Shown in pieces: positions 1-5,900 of a DNA stretch of 5,900 bases; the stretch's first letter is position 1, and each line of letters starts with the position of its first letter. Both the position numbers and the translations under genes were made by a program. Source of the DNA: Gammaproteobacteria bacterium (GTDB lineage Bacteria > Pseudomonadota > Gammaproteobacteria > JAABTG01); the NCBI GenBank assembly GCA_030066245.1, contig JASJBY010000335.1, forward strand, positions 1 through 5,900, read 5' to 3'. The notes below the pieces were generated by a model that was not told where the DNA came from, did not search any database, and saw only the letters and a program-made list of their open reading frames with translations.

Positions 1-1032
1 GGCTACCACCCGGAGTTGAAAAAAGCGGAAGCCCATTATGTGCCGTTCCATCTCAAGAACACGCTTCAGCTCACCGGGTACTGGGGTGCTGTCAGGGTAG
101 TGCCGAGTGATTCCGACGGCGCCGAAATCAAGGTCCGGGGCACAATACTGGAGTCCAACGGGGAAGAGCTGCGGGTGCGGATGTACGTGGAGGATGCCGC
201 AGGCCATGTCTGGTTCTCGAAGGAATATGAAACGGTCGCCAATCAGCAGTCCTACAGCAACCTGCGCAAAGGTCACACGGATCCCTACCAGGATTTTTAC
301 AATGCCTTCAGCAACGACCTCCTTGATCGCAAGCAGCAGCTCACCCCCAAGGAGCTGGCGCGGATCCGTGAGGTTTCGAAGCTGAAGTTCGCAGCCGATG
401 TCGCTCCGGACGCGTTCAAGGACTATCTGCGCGAGGAGGACGGCGGGACCGTCAAGCTCTATCGTCTCCCGGCGGACGGGGACCCGATGATGGCGCGCGT
501 CATGCAGATCCGCGAACGGGATCATATGCTCATCGACACCGTGAATGACTACTACGGCCGCTTCTACGACGAAATGTGGGATCCTTACGTGGACTGGAGG
601 ATGTCGTATCTTGAAGAAGCCAACGCCAAGCGAGAGCTCAAGCGCAAGGCGCGCAACCGCAAGCTCGCAGGCGTTGCCGCGATCGCGGCCGCCATTGCCT
701 ACGAAATCGCGGGCGGTGACAGCACCTCGCCAACCGTCAGCAGCCTGCTGGTGGCGGGTGGCGTGCAGTCCTTTAGCACGGGCATGCAATACTCCGAGGA
801 CGCTAAAATCCACGCCGATGTCATTCGCGAGCTGAACGAGTCTTTTGGCCTGGACATGGCGCCCATGGTGGTCGAAGTGGAAGGGCGCACTATCCGGCTC
901 CAGGGATCCGCAGAGGAGCAGTACCGTGAGTGGCGGCGCCTGCTAAAGCAGATTTTCGCAGCTGAGACCGGCTTCGCGCCGTCTCCTGCGAACGACCAAC
1001 CTGTGTCTGCGCCCGCCCGGCACACGCCGTAG
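1..1032 (+). CDS. Uncharacterised protein upstream of kinase operon (5' partial)
   Basis: I do not recognise a named family with confidence. The frame is open from base 1, so the true start lies outside the window. A TTG at 16 is a poor start: the GGAG before it touches the codon with no spacer, and the protein would begin without a signal sequence in the middle of what looks like a domain. Counting from window codon 1, residues ~10-80 alternate hydrophobic and polar positions like a beta-rich domain (GYWGAVRVVP, then VRGTILES and VWFSKEYE). This is loosely reminiscent of small envelope lipoprotein domains, which is a guess. Residues ~95-205 look helical and charged. A basic stretch (~209-221, KRELKRKARNRK) precedes a short Ala/Gly-rich hydrophobic segment (~222-239) and a second Gly-containing one (~245-260), possibly membrane-associated. 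The C-terminus is Pro/Ala-rich. The gene ends 17 bases before the kinase gene on the same strand, so it is probably in the same operon. Confidence 0.85.
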   Translation, partial: GYHPELKKAEAHYVPFHLKNTLQLTGYWGAVRVVPSDSDGAEIKVRGTILESNGEELRVRMYVEDAAGHVWFSKEYETVANQQSYSNLRKGHTDPYQDFYNAFSNDLLDRKQQLTPKELARIREVSKLKFAADVAPDAFKDYLREEDGGTVKLYRLPADGDPMMARVMQIRERDHMLIDTVNDYYGRFYDEMWDPYVDWRMSYLEEANAKRELKRKARNRKLAGVAAIAAAIAYEIAGGDSTSPTVSSLLVAGGVQSFSTGMQYSEDAKIHADVIRELNESFGLDMAPMVVEVEGRTIRLQGSAEEQYREWRRLLKQIFAAETGFAPSPANDQPVSAPARHTP

Positions 1033-1049
1033 CAGCGCAGTAACCGGAT

Positions 1050-3407
1050 ATGATGCAGTCCCTCCGACCGGGTGAGGTGATCTCTTCTCGCTTCCGCCTC
1101 ACTGTCCGTCTGGGCGCAGGCGGCATGGGTGAAGTCTGGTCTGCCTGGGACAACGAGCTGCAGGAACAGGTCGCCATCAAGGTGATCAGTGCCGAACTCT
1201 CGGCACGGCCCGAGATTCTGGAGCTGCTTCGACGGGAGTGCCGGAACACCAGGCGTCTCGTGCATTCCAACATCGTCCGCGTGTACGACTTCCACCGGGC
1301 TGGTGAACGTGCCTTCATTTCCATGGAGCTCATCGAAGGCGAGAGCGTGGACCGTCTCAGGGGTGCTCCGCCCCGCGACATCGTCTCCATGCTGATTCCC
1401 GTGGTCGAGGCACTCGGTTATGCTCACACCCTCGGCATCATTCACCGGGACGTGAAAGCCTCGAACGTCATGGTCGACCGGGCTGGAAAGCCGTTGTTGC
1501 TGGACTTCGGCATCGCGGCCGTGTTGCATCCCGGTCCGGGGGAAGCCCTCCTGTCCGGGGGCGGCTCGCCCCACAGCATGAGCCCTCAGCAGAAGCTCGG
1601 TGAGCCGCCGCAGCCGGCGGATGACATCTACGCCTGTGGTGTGCTCTTGTACGAGCTTCTCCACGGTCACCCACCGGGAATCACGGAGGCACCCGGCGCC
1701 CAGGGCGCGAGGCCGGGGGATGGCCTGCACGACGCGGTGCTGCGCATGCTGGCCCCGGAACCAGCAGAGCGACCCGCATCCATGCACGCGCTCGCCGCCC
1801 AACTTGCACCCTACGCACAGACAGACTCCAACCTGACACAACCTCCGCCAGCCGGGGCACCGTGGGGGACCATGATGCCGACCCCACTGGCTCCGCATAC
1901 GCCTGTCCATGAGACCGAACCCGCCCGTCCGCCGCAGCCAAGAACGCCGCATCTTCCAGCGACATACATTGTTCCGTCTTTTCTGCTCATACTGGCCGTC
2001 ATACTGGGTGTCTTTCTGGTGCTGCCCGATTATGTCAGCCAAGAACCCACCCGGGTGGGGGCTCCCGAGGACACGGTCCCCGCTGCCGAAGCGCCTCAGC
2101 AGTCGAGCGGGCGTATGGCGGAAGGACCGCCGCGGACAGATGTCGACAGCTCTACTGCTCCCCCAGCGCCGCCGCCGTCGGCGGCCGACAAACAGGCAGC
2201 CGAAGACGCCCTCGGCGAGTACCTCCAGGTTCAGGCCAGGCTCGAAGAGCAGGCGGCGGCCGTTTGGGCACCAGACCGCTATGCCAATGCCGTCTCCCGT
2301 GCAGAAGAAGGCGATGCAGCCCTTCGTGACGGCGCCTTCGCCGCGGCCGCAGAGCGATACCGTGAAGCGACCGGGCGGCTGACAGCAGTTTCGGCCGGAG
2401 CCGGCGAAGCACTTGGCGATTTTCTCGCTCGTGGCGACCAGGCCCTGGTGCTCGGCGACGGTGCAGCGGCCACGGAAGCCTTCGAGGTCGCCCTCGCCAT
2501 CGACCCCGGAAACGCGCGGGCTACCACGGGTATGCAACGGGCCCGGTTCGCCAACGAGGTCCATGAGCTAATCATCGCCGCTGAGACCCACGAGGCGGAC
2601 GGCCGTCTCGCCTTCGCACATGCGGACTTCGCGGCTGCCCTGGAGGTCGATGCAGCGGCATCCAGGGCTCGCGACGGGCTGGAGCGTGTCCAGCAGCGCA
2701 TCGCCCAGGAACGTTTTCAAGAAACCATGTCCCAGGGGCTTGCGGCACTTGGTCGCCGCGATTACCAGAGTGCGCTAGCCGTATTCAGGGAGGCCCGGGG
2801 CCTTCGTCCCCAGTCGCCGGCCGTCAGCGACGGCATAGTGCGGGCAAGCGAGGGAATTCGCCTTGCCAAACTGGCGTCGCTGCGGCAAGAAGCCGAGAAG
2901 CTGGAGACACTGGAACGGTGGGAGGACGCAGCCGCGCGCTATGAATCAGCCCTCGCCATCGATCGAAGCCTGGTCTTTGCGCAGCAAGGCAAACAGCGCG
3001 CGCTAGCCCGCGCGGCAGTCATAGCGAAGCTGGATTATTACCTGGCAGACCCCTCCCTGCTCCGATCGCCGCGGGTTCGCGAGAAGGTGCTGGTGTTCAT
3101 CGGCGAAGCTGGCGCAGTCGAGCCGAAGGGTCCCGAACTGACTCAGCGTGTCGCCGCTTTGAGAGAGCAGGTGCTGCTCGCCACCCAACCTCTCGAGGTC
3201 AACCTGCGCTCGGACGGTGCCACGGAAGTGGTGGTGTATCGGCTCGGTAACCTGGGTCGCTTCACCAGCCGACAGCTTTCCCTGCGCCCCGGCACGTACA
3301 CCATTGTCGGTTCTCGACCCGGCTACAGAGATGTGCGACGGGAAATCACGCTGGCCGCGGGAAAGAAAGTACCGCCAATATACGTGGCCTGCGAGGAGCC
3401 CATTTGA
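1050..3407 (+). CDS. Transmembrane Ser/Thr protein kinase with TPR-like and PEGA-like periplasmic region
   Basis: A Hanks-type (PknB-like) kinase of 785 residues. Visible kinase motifs are the Gly loop LGAGGMGEVW (21-30), catalytic Lys44 in VAIKV, a likely helix-C Glu63, the catalytic loop HRDVKASN (132-139, Asp134 and Asn139), DFG (152-154), Asp192 of helix F and Arg241. All core catalytic residues are present, so it should be active. The APE position reads SPQQ (178-181), with Gln180 for the usual Glu, and the activation segment has no Thr. Residues ~255-304 form a Pro-rich linker, ~305-326 a single transmembrane helix, ~328-380 a Pro/Ala-rich linker, ~416-650 about five TPR-like helical repeats, and ~713-779 a PEGA-like module (LRPGTYTIVGSRPGY). 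Expected topology is kinase in the cytoplasm and C-terminal half in the periplasm. The start is ATG at 1050, with an equally possible ATG at 1053; no strong ribosome binding site is seen, so coupling to the upstream gene is possible. It overlaps the next gene by four bases. Substrate and signal are unknown. Confidence 0.95.
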   Translation: MMQSLRPGEVISSRFRLTVRLGAGGMGEVWSAWDNELQEQVAIKVISAELSARPEILELLRRECRNTRRLVHSNIVRVYDFHRAGERAFISMELIEGESVDRLRGAPPRDIVSMLIPVVEALGYAHTLGIIHRDVKASNVMVDRAGKPLLLDFGIAAVLHPGPGEALLSGGGSPHSMSPQQKLGEPPQPADDIYACGVLLYELLHGHPPGITEAPGAQGARPGDGLHDAVLRMLAPEPAERPASMHALAAQLAPYAQTDSNLTQPPPAGAPWGTMMPTPLAPHTPVHETEPARPPQPRTPHLPATYIVPSFLLILAVILGVFLVLPDYVSQEPTRVGAPEDTVPAAEAPQQSSGRMAEGPPRTDVDSSTAPPAPPPSAADKQAAEDALGEYLQVQARLEEQAAAVWAPDRYANAVSRAEEGDAALRDGAFAAAAERYREATGRLTAVSAGAGEALGDFLARGDQALVLGDGAAATEAFEVALAIDPGNARATTGMQRARFANEVHELIIAAETHEADGRLAFAHADFAAALEVDAAASRARDGLERVQQRIAQERFQETMSQGLAALGRRDYQSALAVFREARGLRPQSPAVSDGIVRASEGIRLAKLASLRQEAEKLETLERWEDAAARYESALAIDRSLVFAQQGKQRALARAAVIAKLDYYLADPSLLRSPRVREKVLVFIGEAGAVEPKGPELTQRVAALREQVLLATQPLEVNLRSDGATEVVVYRLGNLGRFTSRQLSLRPGTYTIVGSRPGYRDVRREITLAAGKKVPPIYVACEEPI
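2292..2999 (+). repeat. TPR-like helical repeat region in the kinase
   Basis: This part of the kinase gene codes for roughly five degenerate ~34-residue helix-turn-helix units (residues ~416-650). The recurring pattern is a small/Gly-Asp turn, then A..F..AL.., then a D/P-containing turn. Examples are TEAFEVALAIDPGNA, SALAVFREARGLRPQSP and AARYESALAIDRS. The units are similar in protein pattern only and are too diverged to be recent DNA duplications. TPR arrays usually bind other proteins; here the array lies after the transmembrane helix, so it should face the periplasm. Confidence 0.7.
3393..3398 (+). promoter_or_regulatory. Ribosome binding site deciding a TTG start
   Basis: GAGGAG lies inside the last codons of the kinase gene and ends five bases before TTG at 3404. 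This is close to ideal Shine-Dalgarno sequence and spacing. It supports TTG as the start of the FHA/PEGA/FGE-like gene even though TTG is rare as a start codon. The TTG overlaps the kinase stop codon as TTGA, an arrangement typical of translational coupling. Confidence 0.75.
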
Positions 3408-5815
3408 CGCTGCGCGTACGAATTCACGACGCTCTTGGCAAACGGGAGCTCCCGGCCGAATTCCCCCTCAACATCGGCGGCGGGGCGGAAGGCGCCATCC
3501 AGGTGCCAGGGCTCGACCGAGCCGCCTGTCGTGTTGTTCGCTCTGCTAGCCACCTGCTGGTGGAGCCGACCTCGGAGGGCACTCCCGTTTCCCTGAACGG
3601 CCGTCGTCTGGCGGGCGCCCATCGCCTCGCCGACGGCGATCTCCTGACGGTCAAGACGACGCAGATCCAATGCCAGGTCAGCGACGAGAGCTGCGGATTC
3701 GTGGTTGTCGCGGACTACTTGCCCCGGGACACGCTGCCGCCCCCCGAGGCGTCGACGGAGGTGGAGGACGCACCCATCGAGCCAGTCGTGTTCGCGCCAC
3801 CGACAGCCAGCGCGAAGGGCCGTCAAGCCCCCGCTCGGCAGAGGCTTCTGAGACTCGCTCTGTACGCCGGCTTCGCGGGTCTGGCTGCGGCGCTGTGGTT
3901 CCTGGTCACGGCGCGATACGTGGCCATTAAAATCACGCCACAGCCAGACCGCGTAGAGATCAGCGGTGGCCTGCTGCGCGTTCCTCTCGGCGAGGGATAT
4001 TTGCTCCGACCCGGCCTCTACCGGCTGAGCGCCGAGAAGGCGGGCTATCACCGCCTGGTGAACCAGGTGACGATCAGCGGCGAGAGAAACCAGGTTCTGG
4101 AATTCAAGCTGAACAAGCTTCCGGGGCTGCTGGCTGTTCGGTCTCTGCCCGTGGACGGAGCACGAATCAGCATCGGGGGGGTGGAGCGCGGCACCACGCC
4201 TGCGGTCATCCCGGATCTGACCCCGGGCCGGCATGAGGTCGTGGTGAGCACAGACCGATATCTGGACGCCACCCAGACAGTCGAGATTGAAGGGCGTGGC
4301 ATCAGACAGGAGCTGGTGGTCACGCTGGTGCCCCGTTGGGCCGATGTGCGCGTCGAGAGCGTGCCGAGCGGTGCTGTGCTGTGGGTGGACGGACAGGAAG
4401 CGGGCCCCACCCCCCTTGGCGTCGAGCTTCTTGCCGGGGGGCACACCCTAGAGCTAAGGGCGCCGCGCTACCAGACCTGGACAACAGAGCTGGAGGTGCT
4501 GCCAAACCAACCCCGGACCGTGGGTCCCATCACTCTGCAGGACGCCAACGGCACCCTGCAGCTCACCTCCCAGCCGCCGGCTGCCAGCGTCACCGTCAAC
4601 GGAAGCTACACCGGAACCACGCCCCTGGAGCTGTCACTCGGGCCAGGCCGGCAACACAGCATCACCCTGTCCAAGGCAGGCTACCGTTCCGCCGCCCATA
4701 CGACGCAACTGGAGGCAGGGGCGATCCGTGAGCTCAGCATACGGTTGAAGGCCATCACCGGTATCGTGCGCGTCACCGTCGAACCGGCGGATGCTCAGAT
4801 CCTGGTCAATGGGCGGCCGCGAGGCAAGGGGTCGGTCAGACTCTCGCTGCTCGCGGTGCCTCAGAACGTCACCGTGAAGAAGCCGGGATTCGAGTCATAC
4901 CGCTCCCGCGTCACACCGCGGCCAGGGTACGAGCAGCTTGTCCGCGCAACCCTGAAGCCTCTGGGTGCCGTGAGCCTGGGCAAACTCCCGGAGACGATTA
5001 CGGCGCCCGACGGACAGCGCATGCGCCTTGTCGAACCGGGCGAATTCATCATGGGGGCATCGCGCCGGGAGCAGGGCCGGCGGGGCAACGAAACACTGCG
5101 CAGGGTGGCTCTCACGCGTCCTTTTTATGTGGGCACCCAGGAGGTGAGCAACGCCCAGTTTCGGCGTTTTCGCCCGGCTCACAGCTCCGGCAGCTGGATG
5201 GGATTGGACTTGAACGGCAACGACCAGCCGGCGGTAAACGTCACCTGGGAGGAAGCGGCAGGCTACTGCAACTGGCTGAGCGAACGAGCATCGATTCCCG
5301 CGGTGTACGAACAGAAAGGCAAAACCCTGACAGCCAGGCAACCGCTGGGAAACGGCTACCGATTACCCACTGAAGCCGAATGGGCCTGGGCCGCCCGACG
5401 GGCACAGGGCCAGAAGAACAACCGCTTCCCGTGGGGAAATGCCCTGCCGCCACCACCCCGCGCGGGAAACTTCGCCGACCAGTCTGTGGCCCGCCTGCTG
5501 GCCAACACCCTTTCCGACTACAGTGACGGATACCCGGCCAGCGCGCCCACCGCCAGGTTCCAAGCCAACCCGCTGGGACTTCACGATCTTGGCGGCAACG
5601 TGGCCGAGTGGACCCATGACTATTACACGATCTACCCTTACGCTCCGGACAAAGCCACCAAGGATCCCCAGGGGCCGCGTGAGGGCAAACACCATACGGT
5701 AAGGGGCTCGAGCTGGATGCATGCGAGCATCAGCAGCCTGAGATGGACCTACAGAGATTACAGCAACAAAGCGCGTCCCGACCTGGGCTTTCGGTGCGCA
5801 CGCTACGCCCGATGA
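3404..5815 (+). CDS. Membrane protein: degenerate FHA-like domain, five PEGA modules, FGE/SUMF1-like domain
   Basis: An 803-residue protein read from TTG. Residues ~18-100 resemble an FHA fold: IGGG at 24-27, SLNG at 63-66 and LADGDLL at 75-81 match the strand and turn landmarks, but the usual Arg and Ser/His phosphopeptide contacts are absent. A Pro-rich linker follows, then one transmembrane helix (~149-169). Five PEGA-type beta modules occupy ~172-519. Residues ~525-800 form a formylglycine-generating-enzyme/sulfatase-modifying-factor domain, shown by EPGEFIMGAS, FYVGTQEVSNAQF, PAVNVTWEEAAGYCNWLSE, YRLPTEAEWAWAAR, GLHDLGGNVAEWTHDYY, VRGSSW and LGFRCAR. At the two positions that are Cys in active FGE, this protein has His773 and Ser778, so sulfatase activation is unlikely; a binding role is more plausible. 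Expected topology is FHA-like in the cytoplasm, PEGA and FGE-like in the periplasm. Translational coupling to the kinase gene suggests the two products work as a pair. The protein is intact, with no frameshift. Confidence 0.94.
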   Translation: MTLRVRIHDALGKRELPAEFPLNIGGGAEGAIQVPGLDRAACRVVRSASHLLVEPTSEGTPVSLNGRRLAGAHRLADGDLLTVKTTQIQCQVSDESCGFVVVADYLPRDTLPPPEASTEVEDAPIEPVVFAPPTASAKGRQAPARQRLLRLALYAGFAGLAAALWFLVTARYVAIKITPQPDRVEISGGLLRVPLGEGYLLRPGLYRLSAEKAGYHRLVNQVTISGERNQVLEFKLNKLPGLLAVRSLPVDGARISIGGVERGTTPAVIPDLTPGRHEVVVSTDRYLDATQTVEIEGRGIRQELVVTLVPRWADVRVESVPSGAVLWVDGQEAGPTPLGVELLAGGHTLELRAPRYQTWTTELEVLPNQPRTVGPITLQDANGTLQLTSQPPAASVTVNGSYTGTTPLELSLGPGRQHSITLSKAGYRSAAHTTQLEAGAIRELSIRLKAITGIVRVTVEPADAQILVNGRPRGKGSVRLSLLAVPQNVTVKKPGFESYRSRVTPRPGYEQLVRATLKPLGAVSLGKLPETITAPDGQRMRLVEPGEFIMGASRREQGRRGNETLRRVALTRPFYVGTQEVSNAQFRRFRPAHSSGSWMGLDLNGNDQPAVNVTWEEAAGYCNWLSERASIPAVYEQKGKTLTARQPLGNGYRLPTEAEWAWAARRAQGQKNNRFPWGNALPPPPRAGNFADQSVARLLANTLSDYSDGYPASAPTARFQANPLGLHDLGGNVAEWTHDYYTIYPYAPDKATKDPQGPREGKHHTVRGSSWMHASISSLRWTYRDYSNKARPDLGFRCARYAR
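3917..4960 (+). repeat. Five tandem PEGA modules (protein-level repeats)
   Basis: Five consecutive ~65-70-residue beta-rich units occupy residues ~172-236, 241-308, 313-378, 383-449 and 453-519. Shared landmarks are an opening strand (LAVRSLPVDG, VRVESVPSGA, LQLTSQPPAA, VRVTVEPADA), a short strand with VDG/VNG/IGG, a G-x-TP or equivalent turn in the middle three units, a central PG or similar turn, and K-x-GY-like residues (KAGYH, KAGYR, KPGFE). The first unit is the most divergent because its opening merges with the transmembrane exit. PEGA modules are generally extracytoplasmic surface domains, which fits their place after the membrane helix. They are diverged at DNA level. Confidence 0.85.
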
Positions 5816-5900
5816 GGCCGCCCGCATCTGTCGTTGTCGGGCGACTGGCGCTTCTCATTGCACTGCTGCTTGGGTTGGGCAGCGCATGCCCAGCTGCGTC
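5812..5900 (+). CDS. Start of a secreted or lipid-anchored protein (3' partial)
   Basis: ATG at 5812 overlaps the stop of the preceding gene as ATGA, and the frame stays open to the window edge (29 codons plus two bases). The visible peptide has a classic export signal: a short N-region with Arg2 and Arg11, a hydrophobic core (LALLIALLLGLG, residues 12-23), then small residues and Cys26. The GSAC sequence is a fair but imperfect lipobox, because Leu is at -4 or -5 rather than the preferred -3; ordinary signal peptidase I cleavage near the same place is the alternative. There is no clear Shine-Dalgarno sequence upstream, so translation probably depends on coupling to the preceding gene. The mature function cannot be seen. 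Its place suggests an envelope partner of the upstream membrane proteins. Confidence 0.75.
   Translation, partial: MRPPASVVVGRLALLIALLLGLGSACPAA

Noticed and set aside
1033..1049. Separate promoter for the kinase gene in the 17-base gap
   Set aside because: The gap is too short to hold a full promoter, and I see no convincing -35/-10 pair just upstream within the end of gene 1.
2168..2185. Perfect 7-bp GC-only hairpin (GCCGCCG / CGGCGGC, 4-base loop)
   Set aside because: It lies inside the kinase gene where the Pro/Ala/Ser-rich linker is encoded. Repeated GCC/CCG codons make such a palindrome by chance, there is no T-run, and the frame continues through it, so it is not a terminator.
699..2564. 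Long open reading frame (621 codons) on the - strand
   Set aside because: It lies antisense to gene 1 and the kinase gene, which have clear domain evidence. Its translation is rich in Arg, Gly, Cys and His, with no recognisable motif, as expected of an antisense frame in GC-rich coding DNA.
3323..4444. Long open reading frame (373 codons) on the - strand
   Set aside because: It is antisense to the FHA/PEGA part of the sensor gene, its composition is not protein-like, and it shows no motif. It is a shadow of the + strand coding.
5702..5815. Possible diversity-generating retroelement variable region at the end of the FGE-like (C-type-lectin) domain
   Set aside because: Such elements do target this fold near the C-terminus, but no template repeat or reverse transcriptase is in the window and only 85 bases downstream are visible. 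The segment also reads as ordinary FGE-family sequence. A near-identical repeat and a reverse transcriptase gene just downstream would revive the idea.
1050..5815. Type VI secretion threonine-phosphorylation module (PpkA/Fha-like)
   Set aside because: A kinase next to an FHA-like protein is suggestive, but no type VI structural gene is present. The periplasmic parts here are TPR, PEGA and FGE-like, and the FHA-like domain lacks the phosphothreonine contacts such a pathway uses.

Overview
The window is a dense, GC-rich stretch with all genes on the + strand and no gene-free interval longer than 17 bases. The base composition, the compact layout and the mix of protein families (Hanks-type Ser/Thr kinase, TPR, PEGA and FGE-sulfatase-like domains) fit a high-GC proteobacterium. 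My best guess is a gammaproteobacterium, but that rests on general impression of the families, not on any marker gene. No RNA gene, mobile element, CRISPR array, convincing promoter or terminator is visible.

Layout: (1) positions 1-1032 are the 3' part of an unrecognised gene, open at the left edge. (2) 1050-3407 encodes a single-pass membrane Ser/Thr protein kinase with a cytoplasmic kinase domain, a Pro-rich juxtamembrane linker, one transmembrane helix, and a predicted periplasmic TPR-like region ending in a PEGA-like module. (3) 3404-5815 encodes a second single-pass membrane protein: a degenerate FHA-like domain, one transmembrane helix, five tandem PEGA modules and a C-terminal formylglycine-generating-enzyme-like (FGE/SUMF1) domain. 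(4) 5812-5900 is the 5' end of a further gene that begins with a signal peptide, possibly of a lipoprotein. Genes 2/3 and 3/4 overlap by four bases (TTGA and ATGA), so at least genes 2-4 look like one translationally coupled operon, and gene 1 probably belongs to it.

Inferred working model: the two membrane proteins act as a pair across the inner membrane. The kinase and FHA-like domains would face the cytoplasm. The TPR, PEGA and FGE-like modules would face the periplasm, where they could bind envelope or cell-wall components, flanked by an unknown protein and a secreted or lipid-anchored partner. The most notable details are coordinated departures from textbook motifs. The FGE-like domain lacks both catalytic cysteines. 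The FHA-like domain lacks the usual phosphothreonine-contact residues. The kinase activation segment has no threonine and has Gln in place of the APE glutamate. Together these suggest an envelope-sensing or scaffolding system rather than a sulfatase-maturation enzyme or a standard phosphothreonine relay. The ligand and output cannot be read from this window.
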